Both the position numbers and the translations under genes were made by a program. Shown here piece after piece: positions 26,123-34,116 of a stretch of 64,000 nucleotides of DNA. The stretch is from UBA7803 sp040219935 (GTDB taxonomy: Bacteria; Pseudomonadota; Gammaproteobacteria; Pseudomonadales; Azotimanducaceae). The DNA is taken from positions 186,001-250,000 of the forward strand of contig JAVJUA010000074.1 of NCBI GenBank assembly GCA_040219935.1. Direction: 5' to 3'. Position 1 is the first letter of the stretch. Each line of letters begins with the position of its first letter. The notes below the pieces were generated by a model that worked only from the letters and a program-made list of their open reading frames with translations, did not search any database and was not told the origin of the DNA.

Positions 26123-27259
26123 ATGTCATTGATTCTGAATGAGGAACAAGTCCAACTTCAGGACTCCGCCAAGGCCTTCGTCGCGGACAACTGGGCGGTG
26201 GGCGAGCTGCGCAAGCTCCGCAAGGACACCGGCAAAGGTTACCCCGAGGCCCTTTGGCGCAAGGCTGCCGAACTCGGCTGGCTGGCCATACCCTTCCCCG
26301 AAGAGTACGGCGGTCTCGGGCTCGGCTTTGCCGAGCTCGGGGTGGTGCTGGAGGAGCTCGGCCGCGGCCTGGTGGTGCTGCCCATCGTCTCGTCGGTGGT
26401 GCTGGGCGGCGGCGCCCTGCGCCTCGGCGGCACGGACGCGCAGAAGCAGACCTGGCTGCCGAAGGTGTGCGACGGCTCCGCCGTACTCACCCTGGCCTGC
26501 CAGGAAACCAGCCGGCATGACCCGTATGCAGTGCGGTCCACCGCCACCCCGGCCGGCGACGGCTACGTGCTGAAGGGGCGCAAGGTGCTGGTGCCGGATG
26601 GCCACGCCGCGGATGCCGTGGTCGTGGTTGCACGGACGTCCGGCGCGGCCGGCGACCGTTCCGGCCTGACGCTGTTCATCGTCGAGCCCGCGACGCCCGG
26701 CGTGAAGGTGCACCGCAACCTGCTGCTCGACAGCCGGGTGGCGGCCAACATCGACCTGCAGGACGTGCGCGTCGGCGCCGACGCGGTGGTGGGCAAGGTG
26801 GACCAGGGTGCCGACGTGCTCGATCAGGTGCTGGCCGAGGCGGCGGCGGCGCTGTCCGCCGACATGCTCGGTGGCATTCAGCAGACCTTCGACATCACCC
26901 TGGAGTATCTGAAGGTGCGCGAGCAGTTCGGCGCCAAGATCGGGTCGTTTCAGGGCCTCAAGCACCGCGCGGCACGCTGGTTCTGCGAAAAGGAGCTGTC
27001 GAAGTCGATCGTGCTGCAGACCCTGCGGGCGCTGGATGACAAGGCCGACAACGCGCTGCAGCTAGCGAGCGTGTGCAAGGCAAGGCTATCGGACACCGCG
27101 CGATTGTCGGGTAAGGAAGGCATTCAGATGCACGGCGGCATCGGCGTCACCGACGAGCACGACATCGGCCTGTACATGAAGCGGGGTCGGGTGTCGGAGA
27201 TGCTGTTCGGTGACGCGGCGTTCCACCGCAACCGATTCGCCGAGCTGCGGGGGTACTGA
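26123..27259 (+). CDS. acyl-CoA dehydrogenase (second of a tandem pair)
   Basis: A 378-residue protein with an ACAD N-terminal helical domain (SLILNEEQVQLQDSAKAF), LTLACQETSRHD, VREQFGAKIGSFQGLKHR and the C-terminal HGGIGVTDEHDIGLYMKRG. The final segment MLFGDAAFHRNRF also lacks the usual EGT glutamate. Tandem pairs of this kind encode alpha2-beta2 heterotetramers in actinobacterial steroid degradation. The arrangement here suggests the same, with one functional site per alpha-beta pair. It ends 12 bp from the convergent hydrolase gene. Confidence 0.92.
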   Translation: MSLILNEEQVQLQDSAKAFVADNWAVGELRKLRKDTGKGYPEALWRKAAELGWLAIPFPEEYGGLGLGFAELGVVLEELGRGLVVLPIVSSVVLGGGALRLGGTDAQKQTWLPKVCDGSAVLTLACQETSRHDPYAVRSTATPAGDGYVLKGRKVLVPDGHAADAVVVVARTSGAAGDRSGLTLFIVEPATPGVKVHRNLLLDSRVAANIDLQDVRVGADAVVGKVDQGADVLDQVLAEAAAALSADMLGGIQQTFDITLEYLKVREQFGAKIGSFQGLKHRAARWFCEKELSKSIVLQTLRALDDKADNALQLASVCKARLSDTARLSGKEGIQMHGGIGVTDEHDIGLYMKRGRVSEMLFGDAAFHRNRFAELRGY

Positions 27260-27271
27260 GTCGCGCCCGCC

Positions 27272-28165
27272 TCAGCCGAGCTTCCGGCCGAGGAAATCGG
27301 CGGCGCGACGCACGGCCGAACGGTTCAGCAGGAACATCGACAGGTGGCCGTGATACGGCACGGTGTAGAGTTCGGCGTGCACGCCCGCGCGGTCCAGCGC
27401 CCGCTTCATCAGGCGGGCCTGCTCGACTTCGACCAGCCGATCGAAACCGCCGTGATAAAGAAAGAACGGCGGGCTGGCGGCGCTCACGTGGGTGACCGGC
27501 GAGGCTTCCCGCCAGGTTGCCGCGCCCTCCTTCCACGTGATGCCCAGAAACTGCCGGACCAGTGGGCTGTTGGGCCAGCGCGTCAGATCCGCCGGCGTGC
27601 CGCCCGCGACCACGGCCTTCAGCCGCGGCTGGCCATCCGGCTGCCGCCAGCCCGGATCGCCGCTGGACTCGAGCAGCGCCAGCAGGCTCACCAGGTGGGC
27701 GCCCGCGGAGTAGCCGAAGCCGCCGATTCTCTGCGGGTCGATCCGCAGCTCGACTGCGTTCGCCTGCATCCAGTTCAGCGCCTGCCGGAGGTCCTTGAGC
27801 GGGGCGGGATAGCGGTGATCCGGCGCCAGCCGATAGGCCACGTTCACCGCCACGAAGCCCCGGGACGCCAGGGCGTGGGCGATGCGCTGCATGTCCGACG
27901 GTGAGCGCCTGGCCCAGCCACCGCCATGCACCACCAGGACGGCAGGCCAGGTGCCCGCCGCGGCCGGCCGGGACACGGTGGCCTCGAGCGGCACGGGCCA
28001 GCCCGGCGGCGTGTAAACCTGAGACCGCAGCTGCTCTACATCCCAGATCGGATCGGGAACCTCCACCGGTTCGGGCACCGGCCCGGCATGAGTGGCGCAA
28101 CCCATGGTGAGCAGACAGGCAAACGTCAACGGCGCCCGCCAGCCGAGCGTGGCTTCATCATTCAT
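27272..28165 (-). CDS. alpha/beta hydrolase (esterase) with lipoprotein-like N-terminus
   Basis: A 297-residue protein. Oxyanion motif HGGGWARR and nucleophile elbow GGFGYSAGAHL (G-Y-S-A-G) mark a hormone-sensitive-lipase/BD-FAE-like esterase; Asp and His follow (FDRLVEVEQ, VPYHGHLSMF). The N-terminus contains PLTFACLLTMGCATHAG, so Cys23 could be lipidated, although the lipobox is not ideal. It would hydrolyse esters or lactones, a natural step after a Baeyer-Villiger oxidation. It is the last gene of the minus-strand TetR-Rieske-OYE-dehydrogenase series, 33 bp after the KstD-like gene. Confidence 0.85.
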   Translation of the reverse strand: MNDEATLGWRAPLTFACLLTMGCATHAGPVPEPVEVPDPIWDVEQLRSQVYTPPGWPVPLEATVSRPAAAGTWPAVLVVHGGGWARRSPSDMQRIAHALASRGFVAVNVAYRLAPDHRYPAPLKDLRQALNWMQANAVELRIDPQRIGGFGYSAGAHLVSLLALLESSGDPGWRQPDGQPRLKAVVAGGTPADLTRWPNSPLVRQFLGITWKEGAATWREASPVTHVSAASPPFFLYHGGFDRLVEVEQARLMKRALDRAGVHAELYTVPYHGHLSMFLLNRSAVRRAADFLGRKLG

Positions 28166-28198
28166 CGCGCCATTGTTGCACACGGCGCTGGCAGCGGC

Positions 28199-29902
28199 TC
28201 AGCCGTTCGGTGTGATCGTCGGCGATGGCGGGCGCCGTTCCGCAGCGTGCATGGCCGCCAGGTACCCGTAGGTCATGCCGGCCCCGATGGTTCCGCCGCC
28301 GCCGGGATAGAAGTCGCCGACCACGCACGCAGAGCTGTTGCCCGCCGCGTAAAGGCCAGGAATGCGCGAGCCGTCCTCCCGCAGCACCTGCGCCCACTCG
28401 TTGGTCAGCAGCCCGCCCTTGGTACCGAGGTCGCCCGCATGGATCTGAATGGCGTAGAACGGAGGCCGGGCGATGGGTCCGAGGCACGGGTTCGGCTGGT
28501 GCGACTTGTCGCCGGCGTACCGGTCGAAGGCGCTCTCCCCCTTGTGGAAGTCTTCGTCCCGGCCCGCCAGGGCCATGCCGTTGAATCGCTCCACCGTTGA
28601 CCTCAGCCCCTCAGCGTCGATGCCGGTCTGGCTGGCCAGATCCGCCAACGTGTCCGCGCGCCGGATGTAGCCGTCGCGGATGAATCGCTCCGGCGTCATG
28701 CCGGGCAGCATGGTGCCCACCGTGTAGCGGCTGCGGTATTCGTGATCGAACACCATGAAGGCCGGAGGCGCGTCGTCCTCGTAGATTACCCGGCCGAGCT
28801 CATTGTAGGGCCGCGCCTCGTTGGCGAAGCGCCTGCCGCGTGCGTTGACGATCATCATGTGCGGCAGGCCGCGCTCGAACACGTGAATGGTCGGGAGCTC
28901 CGCTCCGGGCTCGTTGGAAGCGGGCATCCACCACAGATCGTCCATCAGATCGAGTGCAGCACCCACGGCTCGCCCGGCGCGGATGCCGTCACCGGTGTTG
29001 CCCGGCGCGCCGGAGCTGTAGGCGCCCGCGGCCCAGGACGCGCTGGCCTTGGGAAAATGCTGCCGGCGCATGTTGGGTTCATGATCGAAGCCGCCAGCAG
29101 CGACCAGCACCCCGTTGCGGGCTCGAATCGTCAGCGCCTTGCCCGCCCGCGTCACCCGGGCGCCGATCACGGCGCCGTTCTCGGTGATCAGCTCATTAAG
29201 GCCGGTTTCCAGCCACAGCGGCACGTCCCGCTGCTGCAGCGTGTAGCGGAGCCGGGCGATGAGCGCGCGGCCGCTCGACAGATGCCGGCGGTTGGCCAGC
29301 CGGTTCCAGACGTTGCGCGGAATGACCGGCCACACCGCAAGCAGCCCCAGCGGGTCTGATCGGAAGAACGCCAGCCGGCGCAACTCCTTCACCGAGCCCA
29401 CCACACCGCCCGGCAGCCAGCCGGGGCGCGCCCGCAGCCGCTCGAAGTCGTGCAGCTTCCGCCCCGAAAACACGCGAGGATCGATGGAGCGGCCACCCTT
29501 GCAGCCGCCGGGCGTCTCGGGGCGGTAGTCGGGGAAGTCGTCCATCATCTGGAACTTCACCTCGCTGTTCGCCGTCATGTACTCGGCCATGACCGAAGCG
29601 TACGCAACGAAGTTCTCGAGCTTCGCGGGCGCAACACGGTTGCCGACGTTGTGCTTCAGGTAGCTGAGCGCGTCCTGCGGCGAATCGGCAATTCCGGCCG
29701 CCTTCATCAGGTGATTGTTGGGAATCCAGGCGACGCCGCCGGAATAGGCGGTGGTGCCGCCGTAGCACTCCGTCTTCTCGATCACCAGGACCTCGAGCCC
29801 CTCGATCGAGGCGACCACCGCCCCCGTGAGCCCTGCGGCGCCGCTGCCCACCACCAGGAGATCGGTCTCGAAGTCCCACGCGCCGTCTGCCCTGCTCGTC
29901 AT
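28199..29902 (-). CDS. FAD-dependent 3-ketosteroid-dehydrogenase-like flavoprotein
   Basis: A 567-residue protein of the fumarate-reductase/KstD flavoprotein family. FAD is bound by LLVVGSGAAGLTGAVVAS (residues 16-33) and GGTTAYSGG. The C-terminal signature PPFYAIQIHAGDLGTKGG, with its Tyr and downstream Gly, is the one of 3-oxosteroid 1-dehydrogenases, and FMVFDHEYRSRYTVG matches the mid-protein Tyr region. It would introduce a double bond into a cyclic 3-ketone, probably in the cytoplasm. Start ATG 29902 is preferred; the frame extends further. The gap to the upstream gene is 17 bp. The real substrate could be another cyclic ketone. Confidence 0.85.
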   Translation of the reverse strand: MTSRADGAWDFETDLLVVGSGAAGLTGAVVASIEGLEVLVIEKTECYGGTTAYSGGVAWIPNNHLMKAAGIADSPQDALSYLKHNVGNRVAPAKLENFVAYASVMAEYMTANSEVKFQMMDDFPDYRPETPGGCKGGRSIDPRVFSGRKLHDFERLRARPGWLPGGVVGSVKELRRLAFFRSDPLGLLAVWPVIPRNVWNRLANRRHLSSGRALIARLRYTLQQRDVPLWLETGLNELITENGAVIGARVTRAGKALTIRARNGVLVAAGGFDHEPNMRRQHFPKASASWAAGAYSSGAPGNTGDGIRAGRAVGAALDLMDDLWWMPASNEPGAELPTIHVFERGLPHMMIVNARGRRFANEARPYNELGRVIYEDDAPPAFMVFDHEYRSRYTVGTMLPGMTPERFIRDGYIRRADTLADLASQTGIDAEGLRSTVERFNGMALAGRDEDFHKGESAFDRYAGDKSHQPNPCLGPIARPPFYAIQIHAGDLGTKGGLLTNEWAQVLREDGSRIPGLYAAGNSSACVVGDFYPGGGGTIGAGMTYGYLAAMHAAERRPPSPTITPNG

Positions 29903-29919
29903 CGCTGCCTCCCTGGCGC

Positions 29920-31881
29920 TCAGATCCGTTGTGCCAGCTCCCAGGCCTGGCGTGTCGCGAACCACAGCCGTCGCGGTGCGAAGGCATCGCCCAGCAGATG
30001 CAGATCGTTCACCTTCCCCTTGAGGCTCGAGTACAGGCCGGTCTCTGCCTCACCGCCGCAGGCCAGAACCACCGAGTCGAAGTCTTCGACGACGCCCGGC
30101 GTGCCGGAGTAGACGTTGCGCGTGTGCAGGCGGCCCTGGGTGATCTCCACCACCCGCTCGGTCATGCGCAGCGCGCCGCCCCCTGCCGCGAACTTCGCCA
30201 GCGGCGCGCCGATGGAGTACTTGCCCACCCAGGTGGCAACGGCCGGCGTGGGGTAGATCAGTTGCACCTGCTTGCCCTGCTCGACGAGGAACCCGGCGAT
30301 GGTGAGCGGCTGCATGTGATCTTCCCTGGCAATCACCACCACGCGCTCACCGGTCACCGCAGCACCCCGCATCACGTCCCGCCCTTCGAAGACGAACGGG
30401 GCATGCACGCCTTCGATGTCGTCGGGAACCCGGCCGCGGGCACCGGTAGCCACGGCGACGACGTCCGCGCCGAACTGCAGCACGTCCTGCTCGGTCGCCT
30501 CCCGGCCCAGCCGCACGTCCACACCCAGGCGCCGCAAGCGGCGCGATTGAAAGTCGATGAAGGCGCCGAAGGCCTGGTTCTCCGCCGCGTACGCGGCAAT
30601 GCGCAGCTGCCCACCCGGCTCGCCTTCACGCTCCCAGAGGGTCACGCTATGCCCCCGTTCCGCCAGCGAGCCCGCCAGCTCGAGCCCGGCGGGGCCACCG
30701 CCCACCACCAGCACCCGCTTCCTCAGGGTGACGGGGCGGGGCTTGGCATCGGCCTCTCTTCCGGTCTCCGGGTTGACCGAACAGCCGAACGGCATGCCTT
30801 CCACCACCACGGCGTGCAGACAATCGTTGCAGCCGATGCAGGGTCGGATCTCCTCCAGGCGTCCGGCCCGGGTCTTGGACAGCAGCTCGCCGTCGGCGAA
30901 CATGGCCCGGGCCATGCCCACCACGTCGGCGTGCCCTCGCGCCAGCACGTCTTCCGCCGTCTGCGCATCGCTTACCCGTCCGGTGTAGACCACCGGTATG
31001 CCCAGCGACGCGCGATAGCGCCCGGCCAGCTCCGACCACTGGGCCGGTCGATAGTGATGAGGCTGGATGTAGCTGGGGGCGCCCCAGTTGTTGCCGATGA
31101 CCCCATGCAGATAGTCGACGTTGCCGGTGGCTTCCAGCAGGCGGGCAATCTCGATTCCCTCGTCGGCGTCGTACCCGCCTTCGAACAGCTCGTCCATGTT
31201 GAAGCGGACGCCGATGGTGAACTCTGAACCGGTCTCCGCCCGCATGGCCGCCAGCGCATCGCTGATGAAGCGCAGCCGCCGCTGGCGATCGCCGCCATAC
31301 TCATCGTCCCGCCGGTTGGTCGCCGGAGACAGAAAGAGCTGCATGAGATCCTCATGGTTGGCATGGATCTCCAGCCCGTCGAGACCGGCCCGTTTGATCT
31401 GCGCCGCCGAGAACGCGTACTCGTCGACCAGCCAGCGGATCTCGTCGACGCTGAGCTGGTGGGCGACGATGTTGTTGGTGTAGTTGGCCAGCCCCGTCGA
31501 AGGGCCATGCGGCACGCCGCCCTGCAGCACCAGCTGGCTGGTGGCGCAGGCGCCGGCCTCGTGGATGGCGTCGGCATACATGCCGGCCCGCTCCACGAAC
31601 AGCGGCATACGGAACACACCCTGAGTCCGGGCCCCGAGGCTGCCGGACGCGACGAAGCCCGGCGGCACGATGCCCGTGTGGTCCACGAACCCGGTGATGC
31701 CATCGATCCAGGCCGCGCCGTCACGCGCCCGTGACGCCCAGTAGGCGACGTTCTGCTCGGCCTGCTCCTGCGAGCCCCAGAGGTTGCCGATCACGGCGCC
31801 ATGCGGCGGCAGCATGATCCGATTGCGCAGGCGCATGCTGCCGATCCGAATCGGCGTGAACAGGTTTTCGAAGCGATTCAT
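29920..31881 (-). CDS. NADH:flavin oxidoreductase / 2,4-dienoyl-CoA reductase-like Fe-S flavoenzyme
   Basis: A 653-residue two-part enzyme. The N-terminal half is an Old-Yellow-Enzyme TIM barrel (MNRFENLFTPIRIGSMRLRN, then GLDGLEIHANH). A CIGCNDC plus later Cys (FGCSVNP) cluster binds an iron-sulfur centre. The C-terminal half has an FAD/NAD(P) Rossmann motif (VLVVGGGPAGLELAGSLAER). This is the FadH/trimethylamine-dehydrogenase architecture. It reduces double bonds of unsaturated CoA esters or cyclic enones. The run GGGGGGG just before the start serves as its ribosome-binding site. It lies 62 bp after the Rieske gene. Confidence 0.92.
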   Translation of the reverse strand: MNRFENLFTPIRIGSMRLRNRIMLPPHGAVIGNLWGSQEQAEQNVAYWASRARDGAAWIDGITGFVDHTGIVPPGFVASGSLGARTQGVFRMPLFVERAGMYADAIHEAGACATSQLVLQGGVPHGPSTGLANYTNNIVAHQLSVDEIRWLVDEYAFSAAQIKRAGLDGLEIHANHEDLMQLFLSPATNRRDDEYGGDRQRRLRFISDALAAMRAETGSEFTIGVRFNMDELFEGGYDADEGIEIARLLEATGNVDYLHGVIGNNWGAPSYIQPHHYRPAQWSELAGRYRASLGIPVVYTGRVSDAQTAEDVLARGHADVVGMARAMFADGELLSKTRAGRLEEIRPCIGCNDCLHAVVVEGMPFGCSVNPETGREADAKPRPVTLRKRVLVVGGGPAGLELAGSLAERGHSVTLWEREGEPGGQLRIAAYAAENQAFGAFIDFQSRRLRRLGVDVRLGREATEQDVLQFGADVVAVATGARGRVPDDIEGVHAPFVFEGRDVMRGAAVTGERVVVIAREDHMQPLTIAGFLVEQGKQVQLIYPTPAVATWVGKYSIGAPLAKFAAGGGALRMTERVVEITQGRLHTRNVYSGTPGVVEDFDSVVLACGGEAETGLYSSLKGKVNDLHLLGDAFAPRRLWFATRQAWELAQRI

Positions 31882-31943
31882 GTGAGCCCCCCCTTTTTCG
31901 ATTCGCGACCCGTACTTCCGCACGGCGCCAACAGCTGCGGACC

Positions 31944-33233
31944 CTAGCCCGCGCTCCGGCGCTGCCCCGCCTGCATCTCCGCGATCCGCGGATCGTTGGG
32001 ATAAATCCACGCCTCGCCGATCACCTGCGCCACACGCAGTTCGGGCGGCACGTTGTCGATGCCGATCATCCGGTCAGCGGCCTGATTCCAGTGATAGATC
32101 CGCGCCTCCTGATAGGAGAGCGGCACGCCCTTGAAGCCGTACGATGCCACGGACTTCTGGATCCACGCGCCGAACTCGGTGTCCTCCAGCAGCACCGCGG
32201 TCAGCTCCGATCCATCCTCGTTGGTCCACATGTCCCGCAGCACCGGCTTCGGACCGTCACCCCAGTCGGGCACCATGGTCCAGGTTTCCAGCCGGCATCT
32301 GTCGATGCCATTGGGCCAGAACAACAGCGGCGGCAACACGCGGTGGCTGAGCGGTGACACCCAGTTCGGAAAGAGGCCGTAGGACTGGGTGCAGGTGCGT
32401 CCGATCTCGCCGACGGTGTCGATGATGGGCGCATCGCCGGCCGCGCTCGCCGCTATGCTCAGCCGTTCCGTTCCTTCCCTGCTCGGCGCCACCATGCGGC
32501 CGTGACCGTTGGGGTAAAGGGTGTTGACGTTGCGCCGGTCGTCCAGCATCGGCGCCAGGGTCTTCGGATGGATGCTGCGTACGTGGTAGACCTCGGTGTT
32601 GGCCTCCATGGCGATCTTCCAGTTGCAGTTCAGGTCGAAGCTGTGGCGGCCAGCCAACCTGCATCTGTCGAACTGAAACTCCTGCCACTCGTCCGCGATG
32701 GGACCCAGCCAGTCCAGCAGGGTCGGCGCCTGGTCGTCGAAGTTGACGAAGATGAGGTTGCCGAAACGCTCGCAGCGAACCCTGGTCAGCCCGCGGCAGG
32801 AGAAGTCCAGCCCGCGGAAGTCCTCGGGATCGCGAATGGCCAGCAGGTCGCCGTCGTGGCTGTAGCTCCAGCCGTGGTACCTGCAGGTCAGTCGCGAGCG
32901 CTTGCCCGACGATTCCGTGACCACCGGTGCGCCGCGGTGCCGGCAGGTGTTGTAGAAGGCGTTGATCCGGCCGCCGTCGGCATGAACGATGATGACCGGC
33001 TGCCCGGCGTTCTCCCAGAGCCGGAAGCAGCCGGGTTCCGGTACGTCGTCGATATGCGCCGCCAGCAGCCAGGACTTGCGCCAGATGTGCTGCTTCTCCA
33101 GCTCGAAGAAGCGTGGGTCCGTGTACCGGCCGCCGGGAATGTCCGGCAACGCCGGAAAGGCGCGGGGCGGCTCGGTGCGGCTCGCCTCGTACTCCATCAG
33201 CTCGCGGAGCTGGTCGATCTCCTGTCGGTTCAT
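31944..33233 (-). CDS. Rieske non-heme iron oxygenase, alpha subunit
   Basis: A 429-residue protein. The Rieske [2Fe-2S] motif is complete: C97-R-H99 and C117-R-Y-H120 with 17 residues between. The mononuclear iron site shows NWKIAMEANTEVYHVRSIH with H217 and H222; the third ligand should be an Asp further on. No beta subunit is next to it, so it is probably an alpha-only type such as the KshA, carnitine or choline groups. No ferredoxin or reductase gene for it lies nearby, so these must come from elsewhere. The start ATG overlaps the TetR stop by 4 bp (ATGA). Confidence 0.95.
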   Translation of the reverse strand: MNRQEIDQLRELMEYEASRTEPPRAFPALPDIPGGRYTDPRFFELEKQHIWRKSWLLAAHIDDVPEPGCFRLWENAGQPVIIVHADGGRINAFYNTCRHRGAPVVTESSGKRSRLTCRYHGWSYSHDGDLLAIRDPEDFRGLDFSCRGLTRVRCERFGNLIFVNFDDQAPTLLDWLGPIADEWQEFQFDRCRLAGRHSFDLNCNWKIAMEANTEVYHVRSIHPKTLAPMLDDRRNVNTLYPNGHGRMVAPSREGTERLSIAASAAGDAPIIDTVGEIGRTCTQSYGLFPNWVSPLSHRVLPPLLFWPNGIDRCRLETWTMVPDWGDGPKPVLRDMWTNEDGSELTAVLLEDTEFGAWIQKSVASYGFKGVPLSYQEARIYHWNQAADRMIGIDNVPPELRVAQVIGEAWIYPNDPRIAEMQAGQRRSAG

Positions 33234-33922
33234 GGATGATTCCCTCCTTTGTCTTTGGACATCGCCGTCGCAGACGGCCCCCGCTCGAGCAGTTCGCTCA
33301 GCGCCCGACGACGTGCCCCTCGGGTAACGGCGAGCAGCAGCAACAGCAGACCGCCGACGGACCTGCTCTCGAACTCCTCGAGCGGCACCAGGCCTTTAAT
33401 CCACAGCAGCAGCACACCCCAGCTCTGGCCGACGATCTGCTCGGCCAATCGCGGAACGTCGACGAACGCTTCCAGCTCTCCATGGGCCTGCGCAGCTTCG
33501 AGGTCTACGATGTGGTCGACGACGGAATTCCTCAGCAGAACCTTGATGAGCGCATGGCCCGCCTCGGCCTGCATCAGTGCTTTGGCCATGGCCTCTGCGT
33601 ACTCGGGCGTCGCCACCACCTGTCTTGCACCGGCAATGCGACTGGCGATGATCGAGGCGATGCCCCGCTCCGCCGATACGGCTTCACCGCGATAGCCATC
33701 GATGACCTCGGATATGGCAGCCAGCAGCAGGTCGTCCTTGCTGCCATACAGGTTGTACAACGTCTTCTTGACCACGCCCGCCTTCTCGGCAAGCTCGTTC
33801 ATGGTGACGCCGTCGTAGCCCTTCTCAGTGAGCACGTCGCGGGCCGCGTCGAGGATGGTGACCTGACGCTGCTGTTGACGCTCCGAACGCGGCCGTTGCT
33901 TCCGGGCGAGTGCGGTTGACAT
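33230..33922 (-). CDS. TetR family regulator of the catabolic operon
   Basis: A 230-residue protein with an N-terminal TetR domain: TILDAARDVLTEKGYDGVTM, then ELAEKAGVVKKTLYNLYGSK (recognition helix ending YNLYGSKDDLL). A helical C-terminal domain follows. It heads the minus-strand operon with the Rieske oxygenase, overlapping it by 4 bp. Two palindromes and a sigma70-like promoter are packed between 14 and 58 bp upstream of its start, so autoregulation is nearly certain. It probably responds to the pathway substrate or a CoA intermediate. It is divergent from the SDR gene, which it may also control. Confidence 0.93.
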   Translation of the reverse strand: MSTALARKQRPRSERQQQRQVTILDAARDVLTEKGYDGVTMNELAEKAGVVKKTLYNLYGSKDDLLLAAISEVIDGYRGEAVSAERGIASIIASRIAGARQVVATPEYAEAMAKALMQAEAGHALIKVLLRNSVVDHIVDLEAAQAHGELEAFVDVPRLAEQIVGQSWGVLLLWIKGLVPLEEFESRSVGGLLLLLLAVTRGARRRALSELLERGPSATAMSKDKGGNHP

Positions 33923-33935
33923 GCTGCTCAGCCTT

Positions 33936-33953
33936 TTTACACCGGAGTGTAAA
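33936..33953. promoter_or_regulatory. TetR operator palindrome 1
   Basis: TTTACAC and GTGTAAA form perfect 7-bp arms around CGGA, directly upstream of the TetR start (14 bp). It shares the core TTACAC-N4-GTGTAA with the adjacent palindrome. Confidence 0.7.
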
Positions 33954-33980
33954 TTACACCTAAGTGTAAATATCCGTCAA
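33953..33980 (-). promoter_or_regulatory. sigma70-type promoter of the TetR-Rieske operon
   Basis: On the minus strand a TTGACG -35 (33975-33980) is followed by a 16-bp spacer and a TGTAAT -10 (33953-33958, five of six matches to TATAAT). Both palindromes overlap or abut it, so the repressor would block polymerase directly. Confidence 0.55.
33954..33969. promoter_or_regulatory. TetR operator palindrome 2
   Basis: TTACAC and GTGTAA arms flank CTAA. The centre lies 17 bp from that of palindrome 1, so two dimers would sit on nearly the same side of the helix, offset by about one and a half turns. It overlaps the predicted -10 and spacer of the TetR promoter. Confidence 0.7.
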
Positions 33981-34116
33981 CCATCTCCTGCGTCTGCGGC
34001 TGCACCCAACGTTGCCGTCGCTCACCGCCCGGGGCGTCGCATCAAGCAACCGCGCCCCCGTTTGACGCGCCCTTTACGGCTGACCGGTTACTACTATCGC
34101 TTTGGAGGTGGAATCC

